Assembly (NCBI GenBank): GCA_903934015.1
Contig: CAIZMI010000003.1
Span: forward strand, 1-61,438
Reading direction: 5' to 3'
Source: an uncultured bacterium
Lineage (GTDB): Bacteria; Patescibacteriota; Andersenbacteria; UBA10190; CAIZMI01
DNA length: 61,438 nt
This document shows, in pieces, positions 36,200 to 45,334 of this stretch; the first letter of the stretch is position 1; each line of letters starts with the position of its first letter. The notes beneath the pieces were generated by a model. It ran no database searches. It was not told the DNA's origin and saw only the letters and a program-made list of their open reading frames with translations. A program made the position numbers and the translations under genes.

Positions 36200-37159
36200 A
36201 TGGACACAAAACAAAAATCCGCTCTTCCCCATCTGGATAAATATATTTTGCATTTAATAACGCATAACTATTCAAAAGAAACAATTTACAATTACGAAAG
36301 AGATTTACTTATGTTGGAAAATTTTTTGAAAAATGATTTACAAATCCCCTTCCAAAAATTTGATAAGCAGGCACTGGAATTGTATAAAGCCGAGTTAGTG
36401 TCGATTGATCGCAAAACGGCAAACGGTGTTAATGCGGGGACCTCTACCCTATCGTCTCGTTCTATTAATCGAGCGCTTTCCGCATTTCGTTCATATTTGT
36501 CTTTTTTAATTGCAAATGATATTTCCTGTCCTATTCCGCGCGAGGCGGTCACTTTAATTAGGATGGAAAGACGTCACGCGCGCGTGGCGGAGTTGGAGGA
36601 ACTGATTCGCTTGATTGAGGCACCGACAACAATGGAAAAAAATAAGGAGGTGGCGATAAGAAATCGCGCGATACTGGAAACACTCTTTGCGACAGGGATG
36701 AGAATTTCAGAACTTGTGTCGTTGAATTGCGACCAGTTGGATGGAAAAGGAAAAATATTTGTAAAAGGAAAAGGAAAAAAAGAGCGTTTTGTTTATATGA
36801 CGCCCCGAGCCACGGAATATGTTAATCGATATGTATCTTTACATAAAGAAAAAAAAGGCGCGCTGTTTACCCCACTTCGTGGCAGAAACGCAAAATCACA
36901 AAAAGCAAGAATTTCTACAAATTATCTTCAAGATAAAATTAAAAAATATCGCGAGGCGCTTGGAATTGTCGTGCCAACATCAGCCCATTCCCTAAGACAC
37001 GGGTTTGCCACCTATCTTGCCGAGTCGGGTGCCAACCCCGCGGCAATTCAAATTTTACTCGGTCACGAATCTCTTGAGACTACAACGAGATATGTGCATC
37101 CCTCCGACAAGTTTGCCGAAACGACGCATAAAAAATTTCATCCGTTGCAAAACGCATAA
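36200..37159 (+). CDS. xer: Tyrosine recombinase of the XerC/D type
   Basis: 319 residues. A SAM-like N-terminal core-binding domain (about 1-105) and a catalytic domain with the full set: R in 'LFATGMRISELVSL', K in KGKGKKERF, HxxR in SAHSLRHGFAT, H in 'ILLGHESLETTTRYVHP' and the nucleophilic Tyr in the same stretch. It probably resolves chromosome dimers, though a mobile role cannot be excluded. No dif-like site was found near it. Confidence 0.9.
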   Translation: MDTKQKSALPHLDKYILHLITHNYSKETIYNYERDLLMLENFLKNDLQIPFQKFDKQALELYKAELVSIDRKTANGVNAGTSTLSSRSINRALSAFRSYLSFLIANDISCPIPREAVTLIRMERRHARVAELEELIRLIEAPTTMEKNKEVAIRNRAILETLFATGMRISELVSLNCDQLDGKGKIFVKGKGKKERFVYMTPRATEYVNRYVSLHKEKKGALFTPLRGRNAKSQKARISTNYLQDKIKKYREALGIVVPTSAHSLRHGFATYLAESGANPAAIQILLGHESLETTTRYVHPSDKFAETTHKKFHPLQNA

Positions 37160-37191
37160 CGTTTTTTACTTTATCTTTTAGAGATGAAGTA

Positions 37192-37620
37192 TTAATTCCC
37201 TTTTGTCACACAAACACTCGGTTCGTAGCCGGCATCAATCGCTTCTTGTTCCGTTTTAAAGAAAACTTGATTTTCTTCTTTGATACGTTTAACTTCCGCG
37301 CAACTTGTAAAATAGTATTTTGTGCCATTAATTGACGCCACATATTCGCTATTAACATCCATTTTTCCGGCAACGCGTGGAATAATACTCGCAACGGGAG
37401 TGGCCTTAATCGCATCGGTCAATACTGTGATATCGGCATCCGAAAGTACTGTAGGAACAGCTGAAATACCCTGAAAAACGATCGGAGACGCTTTTTTTGT
37501 CTCTGATGACCAATAACCCACCAAATAACCCAAAATGATCAGTAATACGCATAAGACCCACATAAAAACCTTATCCTCACGTTTGGCGGTCAATTTTTGC
37601 CATTGGTCAGTTACGCTCAT
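37192..37620 (-). CDS. Membrane-anchored protein with Ada-metal-binding-like tail
   Basis: 142 residues: a cytoplasmic N-terminus, one membrane helix (about 20-38), a linker, and a C-terminal module 'YVASINGTKYYFTSCAEVKR … FFKTEQEAIDAGYEPSVC'. That module follows the pattern (V-x-S-x-x-G-x-x-Y-x-x-x-x-C … A-x-x-x-G-Y-x-x-x-x-x-C) of the small Ada Zn-binding/nuclease-tail domain, common at the ends of CPR surface proteins. It may bind metal through the two Cys residues. Convergent with the Xer gene. Confidence 0.7.
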   Translation of the reverse strand: MSVTDQWQKLTAKREDKVFMWVLCVLLIILGYLVGYWSSETKKASPIVFQGISAVPTVLSDADITVLTDAIKATPVASIIPRVAGKMDVNSEYVASINGTKYYFTSCAEVKRIKEENQVFFKTEQEAIDAGYEPSVCVTKGN

Positions 37621-37651
37621 CCTGATTATATGTTACAACTATTGCTGATAT

Positions 37652-38908
37652 ATGGAATACGCCTTTTTTCTCGGAAGTAACCCCGGCCTATCGGCCGTTG
37701 AGGTTCATGACTATTTTAAGCGCACAAAAATTGTGGCGGATTTTGATTTGTCACGTCTACCAAAATATTTAATTGTAAAAACCAATGAAAACTTAAAGTG
37801 TCAGGCGATTATCGATGGCTTGGGGGGTACGCCAATGATTGCGCAAATAATCGGGGAATTATCAGAGTTGTCCGCCGAAGCCATTCTTGAAATAGCCGGT
37901 TTAGATAATCGGTTCTCGGAAAATCAAAAACCAATTTTCTCAATCTCCTTTGAAACTTTTACCACTTCCCTATCCGATTCAAAAAGTCCGCGTGATATTA
38001 GAACATTGGGAATTCAAATTAAGAAATTATTGAACAAAAAAGGTTGTCGCGTAATTGTTCCGCAAACCGGAACCGTATTAAGCACTGCTCAATTATTTAA
38101 TTCGGGCGTGCCATTTAAGGCGATTGGGATCCACATAGTAGAGTTAGAAAAAGCTCGTTATTCTGCGATGATTGTTTCCGCTGTTCAAGATATTGATTTT
38201 TACACTCGTCGTGATCGTGAGCGTCCGGAAGCCGATCCCGGAAAAGGAATGTTGCCGGTAAAACTAGCGCAAATTTTTATTAATTTCACAAAAGCGGAAA
38301 TCGGCTCAAAAATTTATGATCCGTTTTGTGGTGCGGGTACAATTGTCGCCGAAGCGATGTTGCAGGGTTTTAATGTAGTGGCAACGGATATTTCTTTAAG
38401 GCAAGTTGAACGAACAAAAATTAATACCGATTGGTTAAAAAACACATTTCCTAATTTAATTGATCCGAGAAAAAATGTCCTTGTTATGGCGCAAGACATC
38501 GAAAAACCCTTAAGAGAGATTGAAAATAATTCACTTGACGCGGTTGCGTCCGAAGGTTGGCTTGGTCCGGCTACTAATCATGAGTTATCGGCCTTTGAAA
38601 TTGAGAATGTGTTTGTAAGAACGCAACAGTTGCTTTATGCCCTCCTCAACAACATCAACAATGTACTCAAAAGTGGAGCGACGGTGGTTGTGGCCCTCCC
38701 TGCTTTTCGTGTGGATAAACGTATCGTCAGGGCGCCGTTTATGCAGGAAGAATTAAGAAAATTTTTGCCAAAAGGTTACAGTGTTGAAAATTTAGTGCCC
38801 GAAGGCTGGGTAAATCCCGCTTTTCGCGACGCCGGTCAAGGAATGATGCTATATGGTCGTCCGGACGCAGTGATACTTAGAGACATTGTCAGATTGCGAA
38901 AAAACTAA
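37652..38908 (+). CDS. TRM11/TrmG10-like SAM-dependent methyltransferase
   Basis: 418 residues. The N-terminal part resembles a THUMP-like RNA-binding region ('RTLGIQIKKLLNKKGCRVIV'). The C-terminal Rossmann methyltransferase has 'YDPFCGAGTIVAEAMLQGFN' and 'VVATDISLRQVERTKIN'. The catalytic motif IV, DPPY in tRNA m2G10 enzymes, reads 'AVASEGWLGPATN' here. So the target nucleobase chemistry could differ, or the motif has simply drifted in this lineage. Probable tRNA or other RNA methylation. Confidence 0.78.
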   Translation: MEYAFFLGSNPGLSAVEVHDYFKRTKIVADFDLSRLPKYLIVKTNENLKCQAIIDGLGGTPMIAQIIGELSELSAEAILEIAGLDNRFSENQKPIFSISFETFTTSLSDSKSPRDIRTLGIQIKKLLNKKGCRVIVPQTGTVLSTAQLFNSGVPFKAIGIHIVELEKARYSAMIVSAVQDIDFYTRRDRERPEADPGKGMLPVKLAQIFINFTKAEIGSKIYDPFCGAGTIVAEAMLQGFNVVATDISLRQVERTKINTDWLKNTFPNLIDPRKNVLVMAQDIEKPLREIENNSLDAVASEGWLGPATNHELSAFEIENVFVRTQQLLYALLNNINNVLKSGATVVVALPAFRVDKRIVRAPFMQEELRKFLPKGYSVENLVPEGWVNPAFRDAGQGMMLYGRPDAVILRDIVRLRKN

Positions 38909-39028
38909 TTTTGTCTGTAGGACACTACCTCCTACACCCTATTTCCTGCCCCCTCATAATGCTCTGGACAAAATTTCTATTATCGTTTAATCTGCTTAAG
39001 TCAATTAAAGTAATCATTTCTCACCTAT

Positions 39029-39307
39029 ATGGCACATAAAAAAGCTGGAGGTTCAACCGCGTTAGGACGCGATTCACAAGGACAACGTCTTGGTGTTAAA
39101 ATTTATGGCGGTTCTAAAGTAACGGCCGGGTCGATCATTGTTCGTCAGCGTGGTTCTGGCTATCGCGCCGGTACCAACGTCAAAATCGGAAAAGATGACA
39201 CGCTTTACGCTCGCGTGGCCGGAATTGTTAAGTTTCAACAAAAGAAATTACGTTCGTTCCACGGCAAGACGATAATCCGCAGTTTGGTGCACGTACTAGT
39301 CAAATAA
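39029..39307 (+). CDS. rpmA: 50S ribosomal protein L27
   Basis: 92 residues: [20 protein letters not shown], '[20 protein letters not shown]', '[16 protein letters not shown]'. L27 lies at the peptidyl-transferase centre; its N-terminus starts directly with AHKKAGGS, with no extra leader to be cleaved. L21 (rplU), its usual neighbour, is not adjacent. A strong terminator follows. Confidence 0.97.
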   Translation: MAHKKAGGSTALGRDSQGQRLGVKIYGGSKVTAGSIIVRQRGSGYRAGTNVKIGKDDTLYARVAGIVKFQQKKLRSFHGKTIIRSLVHVLVK

Positions 39308-39313
39308 TCAAAT

Positions 39314-39342
39314 CAAAAAAACGGCCCATGTGGTCGTTTTTT
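39314..39342 (+). terminator. Intrinsic terminator of rpmA
   Basis: AAAACGGCC-catgt-GGTCGTTTTTT: a near-perfect stem with a five-base loop and a T-run, placed a few bases after the rpmA stop. Confidence 0.85.
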
Positions 39343-39353
39343 AGTTAACGCTT

Positions 39354-39388
39354 TAGGATCCGACATGAGCAAGGGTCGGACCTTAAAC
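39354..39388. repeat. GGTCCGACC-type palindromic repeat, copy 1
   Basis: An imperfect hairpin, TTTAGGATCCGAC … GTCGGACCTTAAA. Related palindromes lie at 45869-45904 and inside grpE at 55783-55823. Its right end abuts the MITE below and shares the CCTTAAAC target duplication. Confidence 0.6.
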
Positions 39389-39640
39389 GGATCATGCGCA
39401 ATAGTGGGTCATTTAGCATAGTCGTAGCGCTTCCTCCCTTTATTCAAAGGAGGCGAGGAGGGATTATGAAAATGGAACAATCTTTGCTTCTTAAATATAT
39501 CCACCCTCGCCCTTTAACCCATCATAGTAACACCGCCGAAGCGTGTGTAACTTTGAATAAAAAAGGGTAACGACGACGTCTTGATATGAAGTATTGTAGT
39601 AATTCTGTTTATGCTGGTATCCCACTATTGCGCATGATCC
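39389..39640. mobile_element. 252-bp MITE with 20-bp perfect terminal inverted repeats and 8-bp target duplication
   Basis: The left end GGATCATGCGCAATAGTGGG (39389-39408) is the exact reverse complement of the right end CCCACTATTGCGCATGATCC (39621-39640). CCTTAAAC occurs immediately outside both ends (39381-39388 and 39641-39648), as expected for an 8-bp target-site duplication. The interior has no ORF but contains further inverted segments (CCCTTTATTCAAAG against CTTTGAATAAA-AAAGGG), so the whole element can fold. An 8-bp duplication and GG-ending repeats fit several IS families (IS6, ISL3, IS256-like). No transposase is in the window. Confidence 0.88.
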
Positions 39641-39676
39641 CCTTAAACTACTCTCCTTGGTTTTGTTTTAAAAATA

Positions 39677-41356
39677 TCAGCTTCTATCTTTTATTGTAGC
39701 CTTCACAAACCCATCAAATAACGGGTGTGGCACATTTGGTCGACTGTTGAATTCCGGATGAAATTGAGAGGCAATAAAAAACGGGTGATCGGGGATTTCA
39801 ATCATTTCCACTAGTTTATTGTCAGGTGTAGTTCCAGATATAAGTAAACCCTTTGCCTCAAGCGTTTCTCGGTAGAAATTATTGAATTCAAAGCGATGAC
39901 GATGGCGTTCTGTGATATCCTTCTTTCCGTACAATTCACGCGCCCTAGAGCCGTTTTTGAGGGTACAAGGCCAAGCACCAAGTCTCATTGTGCCACCTTT
40001 GCGATCAATTCCCTTTTGGCTTTCCATGATATGAATTACATGGTTTGTAGATTTCGGATTAAATTCCTCACTTGCCGCATCCGCAATGCAGGCAACATTT
40101 CGCGCAAATTCGATTGTTGCCAATTGCATGCCGAGACATAGGCCAAGATATGGAATATTGTTCTCACGGGCGAAACGAATAGCCGTAATCTTTCCTTCTG
40201 TACCGCGTTTTCCAAAACCCCCGGGCACAACAATCCCCGCGACCTTTTTTAACGTTGTAACCGAAAGTTTTTTCTTTTCAATTTCTTCCGCATCCACCCA
40301 AATAATTTCCAAATCACGTCCGTTGTTCCAGCAGGCCGATTTTAAGGCCTCGGTTAAACTCATGTAGGTATCTTTCATGTCAAGATACTTCCCCACTATC
40401 GCAATTTTTAATTTCGGTTTTACTTGTTTTATTGTTTTAACTAATTTTTCCCAATGACCATTATTAAATTTGGCTTTTTGTTCTATGCCAAAATGTTTTA
40501 AAATTAATTTATCAAGACCATATTTCTGCATTACAAGGGGCGCTTCATAAACAGATTCCAGTGTTGGCATGGGCACAATCGCGTCCGGGGTTACGTTGGT
40601 AAATTGAGCCAATTTGACTACCACTTTTTCCGGAATTGGGTAATCACTCCGTACGACTAAAACGTCAGGTTGAATTCCTATGTTGCGTAGATCACGAACA
40701 CTGTTTTGTGCCGGTTTTGATTTAACTTCTCCACTGGCTTCCAGATACGGTAAAAATACTAAATGGACATAGAGCACGTTTTCTCGTCCCACATCAAGGT
40801 GTAATTGACGCATGGCTTCATGAAACACAACACCCTCATAATCACCAACAGTGCCTCCAATTTCGACAATATGAATATCATAATTCACACTTTGTGCCGC
40901 CTTCCACAGCAGACTTTTTATCATGTCCGTCACTTGTGGAATAACTTGTACCGTTTTGCCTAAATATAACCCCTTACGTTCGTTCTCAATGACGGCGGCA
41001 TAAATGCGACCGGCCATTACCGAAGAATCGCGAGTGAGTTTTTCATTCAAGAAACGTTCATAGTGCCCAAGATCCAAATCTGTTTCACCACCGTCGTCTG
41101 TAACGAAACATTCCCCGTGTTCACCGGGATTAAGTGTTCCGGCATCACTATTTAAATATGGATCAAATTTTTGAATATTTACTTTAAAACCCTGCCTTTT
41201 TAGGATATTACCCATTGACGCGCACGCAATTCCCTTACCGAGACCAGACAGCACACCGCCTGTTACAACGATAATTTTTGGTTTTTTAATATCGGTCGAA
41301 GAACCGCGAGCTTTATTTTCGGCTTGCGGGTTGGTTTCTTTTGTATTTTGGGACAT
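39677..41356 (-). CDS. pyrG: CTP synthase
   Basis: 559 residues. The synthetase domain has 'IVVTGGVLSGLGKGIACASM', 'KFDPYLNSDAGTLNPGEHGE' and 'DLGHYERFLN'. The C-terminal glutaminase domain has the nucleophile in 'YLGLCLGMQLATIEFARN' and the His/Glu in 'ASQFHPEFNSRP'. It converts UTP to CTP with glutamine. The N-terminus carries about 25 extra polar residues before the usual start, so an internal start is possible, but no alternative ATG is better placed. Confidence 0.96.
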   Translation of the reverse strand: MSQNTKETNPQAENKARGSSTDIKKPKIIVVTGGVLSGLGKGIACASMGNILKRQGFKVNIQKFDPYLNSDAGTLNPGEHGECFVTDDGGETDLDLGHYERFLNEKLTRDSSVMAGRIYAAVIENERKGLYLGKTVQVIPQVTDMIKSLLWKAAQSVNYDIHIVEIGGTVGDYEGVVFHEAMRQLHLDVGRENVLYVHLVFLPYLEASGEVKSKPAQNSVRDLRNIGIQPDVLVVRSDYPIPEKVVVKLAQFTNVTPDAIVPMPTLESVYEAPLVMQKYGLDKLILKHFGIEQKAKFNNGHWEKLVKTIKQVKPKLKIAIVGKYLDMKDTYMSLTEALKSACWNNGRDLEIIWVDAEEIEKKKLSVTTLKKVAGIVVPGGFGKRGTEGKITAIRFARENNIPYLGLCLGMQLATIEFARNVACIADAASEEFNPKSTNHVIHIMESQKGIDRKGGTMRLGAWPCTLKNGSRARELYGKKDITERHRHRFEFNNFYRETLEAKGLLISGTTPDNKLVEMIEIPDHPFFIASQFHPEFNSRPNVPHPLFDGFVKATIKDRS

Positions 41357-41376
41357 TGGTTGTAGTTTAGATTTTA

Positions 41377-41850
41377 TTACTTGGTCGTTTTGTCATCTTC
41401 ACCTTCGACAACGACAATCACATCGGCTTCCAAGGCATGAGGAAATTCTAAATGGACTGGGGTTTCACCAATTTGTTTGATTGGGTTCTTTAAGCGCACT
41501 GTGCCCTTTGGCAGTGTCACATTTAGCGCCTTTTCAATTTCTACCACTATGTCTTTGGCTGAGATAGAGCCAAATACTTGTCCTTCTGGACCGACCTTTA
41601 ACCTCATGGAAATTGTTTTTCCATCTATCATATCAACATGTTTTTGAACTTCCTCTAATATCATCTTTTGTTCTTCTTTCTTTTTGGTTGCTTTTTTTTC
41701 CAATTCCTTGACTCGACCGGCGGTGGCTTGTGCCGCAAGACCGTTGGAAAATAAAAAATTACGCGCATATCCCTCACTAACCGTTACTACATCGCCGGCT
41801 TGGCCGATGCCTTTTACGTTCTCCAGTAAAACTACATTAATATCAGTCAT
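41377..41850 (-). CDS. rplI: 50S ribosomal protein L9
   Basis: 157 residues: the N-terminal L9 signature 'VVLLENVKGIGQAGDVVTVS' and 'GYARNFLFSNGLAAQAT', the connecting helix 'KELEKKATKKKEEQK', and the C-terminal domain. It is followed on the same strand by pyrG after 20 bases. L9 is missing from several CPR branches, so its presence here helps place the organism. Confidence 0.96.
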   Translation of the reverse strand: MTDINVVLLENVKGIGQAGDVVTVSEGYARNFLFSNGLAAQATAGRVKELEKKATKKKEEQKMILEEVQKHVDMIDGKTISMRLKVGPEGQVFGSISAKDIVVEIEKALNVTLPKGTVRLKNPIKQIGETPVHLEFPHALEADVIVVVEGEDDKTTK

Positions 41851-41922
41851 GGGAAAAATATAACATTATGGGCATACACAATGCAATATCTAGTCAAGAA
41901 AGAATATTTTTGTTTTATAATC

Positions 41923-42068
41923 CAAATTTTCAATGTTCAATTGCCAATTTTCAAATAATTTCCAATACTCAATTTTCAAACAACGACGTAGTTATTGAAC
42001 ATTAAAAATTGAAAATTATTTGAAAATTGCATCCGCCAGCTGGCGGATTGATAATTGAAAATTATTAG
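41923..42068. repeat. AT-rich inverted-repeat element, copy A
   Basis: AATTTTCAAATAATTT (41946-41961) pairs exactly with AAATTATTTGAAAATT (42013-42028), around a core that contains ACGACGT. A second copy with the same arms and core lies at 52415-52541. Here the right arm is interrupted by an 18-bp GC-rich palindrome (42031-42048). Confidence 0.75.
42031..42048. repeat. GC-rich 18-bp palindrome (CCGCC family)
   Basis: ATCCGCCAGCTGGCGGAT is perfectly palindromic and sits inside copy A of the AT-rich element; copy B lacks it. Similar palindromes sit in the broken tRNA gene and at 50269-50284. Confidence 0.75.
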
Positions 42069-42084
42069 CATTAATTAATACGTC

Positions 42085-43311
42085 CTAACGCGTATTACTA
42101 ATTTCCGCCTGTAACACCGCTATCGCCTTATCTAGTTGGACGTCAATTTTGTCTGTTGAATCTTCATCGGTGATAGTTATGTCCGGGGCGATTCCTTTTT
42201 CCGCTATTTCTCCCCCTTTAGGCATAAACCACTTCGCAATTGTTACGCGCAAGCTTGATCCATCGCTTAGGTTAATCATTTCTTGCACTGAGCCCTTCCC
42301 AAAAGATTTTTCACCGATAATTTTTATTCCACGAATATCACGTAATGCGCCGGCAAGAATTTCGGAGGCTGACGCAGACCCTCCATTCAACAAAACTACG
42401 GTCGGGATATTACTTAATTCACCGGGTCCTTCTGAGTAGTGAGTGACGGTTTTGTTTGGGTCTCTTGGAATTTCGCGAACAACTATCTCTCCCTCTTTGA
42501 TAAAATGTCCGGCAATTTCAACAGCGCCGAATAAAACACCTCCGGGATCATTTCGCATGTCTAGTACAATTCCCTTAACTCGTGCCTGTGTTAGTTGTTT
42601 TACAATTTGCTTAAATTTTCCCGCCGTATCTTCATGAAAAACAGAGAGACTGATAATACCAATACCATCCTTAATGTCCAAGGTTACGCTTTTTAGTTCA
42701 ATATTGTCCCGTTTTATCGTGATATCGATTGCCTTATCAAGTTTTTCGCGAATAATTTTTAATTTTACTTCCGTATTGATCGGTCCGCGAATCTTATTGG
42801 CAATTTCCGTGATTGATTCATCTTGTTTTATTGCCTTATCGTCAATACTGATAATAAAATCACCTGCTTTAATTCCTGCCTTTTCTGCCGGTGAATCTTT
42901 AAGTGGAGCGACTATTGTTACTAAATCATTTTTTATCGCTATTTCTACTCCAATACCGGAAAATTTACCACTAATTTCCTCCGCAAACTGTTTTGTTTCT
43001 TGCTTGTTGGCATACGCGGAGAAAGGGTCCCCCAATCCGGCTACTAATCCACCAATAATCCCTTCGGATATTTTTTCCTCATTTATCGTGCTGACGTATT
43101 TTTTTTGCACTATATCCCATACCTCATTAATTAATCCGCTATCGATCGATTTCGGTAAGGTTTTTGCGGATCCGTTTAATTGCTGAAACGCAGAACCGTT
43201 AATAATGTTATTCGATATTTTGTTATTATTGACTGTCGCGCCAATAAAATATGCGGCGATTACCAATAAAACATAACCAACTCGGTTGAGTTTTTGAGAA
43301 TTATTTATCAT
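42085..43311 (-). CDS. ctpA: S41-family C-terminal processing protease (CtpA-like)
   Basis: About 408 residues from the ATG at 43311. An N-terminal membrane anchor, then 'GLVAGLGDPFSAYANKQE', a PDZ domain ('PLKDSPAEKAGIKAGDFIISI') and the S41 catalytic domain with Ser in 'LNGGSASASEILAGALRD' and Lys in 'GEKSFGKGSVQEM'. It trims unstructured C-termini of envelope proteins. Its start overlaps the end of aspS by 11 bases, so it is read from the aspS transcript. Confidence 0.94.
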   Translation of the reverse strand: MINNSQKLNRVGYVLLVIAAYFIGATVNNNKISNNIINGSAFQQLNGSAKTLPKSIDSGLINEVWDIVQKKYVSTINEEKISEGIIGGLVAGLGDPFSAYANKQETKQFAEEISGKFSGIGVEIAIKNDLVTIVAPLKDSPAEKAGIKAGDFIISIDDKAIKQDESITEIANKIRGPINTEVKLKIIREKLDKAIDITIKRDNIELKSVTLDIKDGIGIISLSVFHEDTAGKFKQIVKQLTQARVKGIVLDMRNDPGGVLFGAVEIAGHFIKEGEIVVREIPRDPNKTVTHYSEGPGELSNIPTVVLLNGGSASASEILAGALRDIRGIKIIGEKSFGKGSVQEMINLSDGSSLRVTIAKWFMPKGGEIAEKGIAPDITITDEDSTDKIDVQLDKAIAVLQAEISNTR

Positions 43312-45097
43312 TAATTTTTGGCAATGTAACGGCAATGTGTAATTCCTTTAGTTGTTTTTCGGAAACTTCCGATGGTGCATTCATCATCGCGTCTTGTGCT
43401 TTGCCGTTTTTGGGAAACGCGTAAATATCGCGAATACTTATCATGTCCCAGAGGACCATCATTAGTCGATCGATACCGGGCGCGCAACCACCGTGTGGAG
43501 GGGCGCCAAATTTAAAGGCCGAAATCATTCCTCCAAAACGTTTATCTACTTCTTCATGGGAGTATCCTGCAATTTCAAAAGCTTTGTACATAATTTCTGG
43601 TTCGTGATTTCGGATGGCGCCGGAACTTATCTCAAATCCGTTTAATACAAAATCATATTGGTACGCCAAGATTTTTAGTGGATTCATTTCCACAAGAGCC
43701 TTCATGCCACCCTGTGGCATTGAGAATGGATTATGAGAAAAATCGATCTTATTTTCTTCCTTGTTAAATTCATACATTGGGAAATCGATCACCCAGCACC
43801 AGGCGGCTTTTTTAGGATCTTTAAGGCCTAGTAAATCGGCCGATGCGATTCTTACCTGCCCCAATGAACTGCATGTTTTCAACCATTCACCCGCGCCAAA
43901 GAATAATGCGTCACCATCTTTTGCGCCGACAGTTGCCACCAACTTGTTGGTAAGTTCCTCTCCCAGGTATTTATCAATTGGTGAAGCGGGTTTTCCGTCT
44001 TTTATTAAAATATATGCCAGACCGTTGGCACCGGAAGCTCTCGCTTTTTCGGTTAAGCCATCAATTTCACTGCGCGTAAACTTTGCACCGCCCGTAACAT
44101 GCAACATCTTTACGACCCCGTTATTATTTATTGCATCTGCAAACACCTTAAAACCGCATCCGGCCACCATTTCTGAAACATCTGAAATTTTCAGGTCATA
44201 TCTAAGGTCGGGCTTATCGATTCCATACGTATTCATCGCGTCATGCCAAGTAATTCGCGGAAATGGCGCTTGTAGTATGGTTTTGTCGCTAAATTCCTTA
44301 GTGAGTTCAATCATTAACGGCTCAATCATCTGGAAAACGTCTTCTTGTTCTACGAAGCTCATCTCCAAATCAAGTTGATAAAATTCGCCGGGGTGTCGGT
44401 CGGAACGCGGGTCCTCATCTCGGAAACAAGGTGCGATTTGGAAATAACGGTCAAAACCGGAGACCATTAATAATTGCTTGAATTGCTGAGGTGCCTGAGG
44501 TAAAGCATAAAATTTGCCCGGATAAAGTCGACTTGGAACCAAGAAATCACGCGCACCCTCCGGCGAGGAATTAGTCAAAATAGGTGTTTGTACCTCCGTG
44601 AAGTCGTTCTTGTGCATATATTGACGAATATATGTAATCAATTCATCACGACGCTTTAATAGATCCTGCAAACGGCGATGACGTAAATCCAAAAAACGGT
44701 ATTTGAGGCGAATTTCTTCATTCGCATTGCTCTCGCCGGCAATTTCAAATGGTAAATTTTCGCAAGTGCTTAAAATTTCCGCCGATTTTACTTCAATTTC
44801 AATTTCTCCTGTCACCAGGTTTTTATTCACCATATCAGCGGGACGCGCCGTAACTGTGCCGGAAATTTTGATTACGTATTCGTTTCTTAATTTATTGCCA
44901 AGCTCAAAAATCTCATTACCAACTTCTTGGCGAAATGTTAGTTGTGTTATACCATAGCGATCACGCAAATCAATAAAAATAACCCCGCCGTGATCACGAC
45001 GCGTATTTACCCAACCGGCTAAATTTACTGTTTCGCCGACTTGTTCTTTTCTTAACGCCCCACAATCGTGGGTTCGAATTGATGTTTTTGTGGTCAT
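43301..45097 (-). CDS. aspS: Aspartyl-tRNA synthetase
   Basis: 598 residues of the bacterial type: N-terminal OB-fold ('LAGWVNTRRDHGGVIFIDLR'), motif 2 'FQIAPCFRDEDPRSDRHPGE', the large GAD insertion, and motif 3 'GGCAPGIDRLMMVL'. It charges tRNA-Asp, and possibly tRNA-Asn in an indirect pathway. It has its own promoter (TTGTGC-N17-TATCCT, ending 8 bases before the ATG) downstream of the strong terminator described below. Confidence 0.96.
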   Translation of the reverse strand: MTTKTSIRTHDCGALRKEQVGETVNLAGWVNTRRDHGGVIFIDLRDRYGITQLTFRQEVGNEIFELGNKLRNEYVIKISGTVTARPADMVNKNLVTGEIEIEVKSAEILSTCENLPFEIAGESNANEEIRLKYRFLDLRHRRLQDLLKRRDELITYIRQYMHKNDFTEVQTPILTNSSPEGARDFLVPSRLYPGKFYALPQAPQQFKQLLMVSGFDRYFQIAPCFRDEDPRSDRHPGEFYQLDLEMSFVEQEDVFQMIEPLMIELTKEFSDKTILQAPFPRITWHDAMNTYGIDKPDLRYDLKISDVSEMVAGCGFKVFADAINNNGVVKMLHVTGGAKFTRSEIDGLTEKARASGANGLAYILIKDGKPASPIDKYLGEELTNKLVATVGAKDGDALFFGAGEWLKTCSSLGQVRIASADLLGLKDPKKAAWCWVIDFPMYEFNKEENKIDFSHNPFSMPQGGMKALVEMNPLKILAYQYDFVLNGFEISSGAIRNHEPEIMYKAFEIAGYSHEEVDKRFGGMISAFKFGAPPHGGCAPGIDRLMMVLWDMISIRDIYAFPKNGKAQDAMMNAPSEVSEKQLKELHIAVTLPKINDK

Positions 45098-45105
45098 TGC
45101 TTCAA

Positions 45106-45134
45106 AGGATAGCGCAAGTTAAATGACCGCACAA
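45106..45134 (-). promoter_or_regulatory. aspS promoter
   Basis: On the minus strand TTGTGC (45134-45129), 17 bases, TATCCT (45111-45106). The -10 ends eight bases before the aspS ATG, giving a nearly leaderless mRNA independent of the upstream RNA unit. Confidence 0.55.
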
Positions 45135-45152
45135 GGAATATATTTATGCCTC

Positions 45153-45248
45153 AAAAAAGAAAAAACCGTACGCTGATCTCGTGAGGCTTTTTGGGATGCG
45201 GGTGTGGGTGGACACCTTTACCCTAAAGACCTCGGAGATAACGTACGG
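45153..45248 (-). terminator. Terminator with an elaborate hairpin closing the 45-kb RNA unit
   Basis: On the minus strand the stems CCGTACG/CGTACGG, ATCTC/GAGAT and GAGG/CCTC stack around an apical part that contains GGTGT/ACACC. TTTTTTCTTTTTT follows at once. It is a real rho-independent stop, but with an unusually large stem of about 83 nt, so it might also be a regulated or functional domain. Confidence 0.75.
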
Positions 45249-45334
45249 CTAGAAAAGTTCCAAAACCCATTTTAGGGAAGACGCGCCAATTTTAGGCTGA
45301 TTCCCCCTTGTTGTCTCCCGAAGGAGAACGGGGT

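Noticed and set aside
36200-37159. Xer recombinase as an integrase of a prophage or island
   Set aside because: No phage, conjugation or attachment-site features nearby and housekeeping genes on the right; a chromosomal Xer is simpler.
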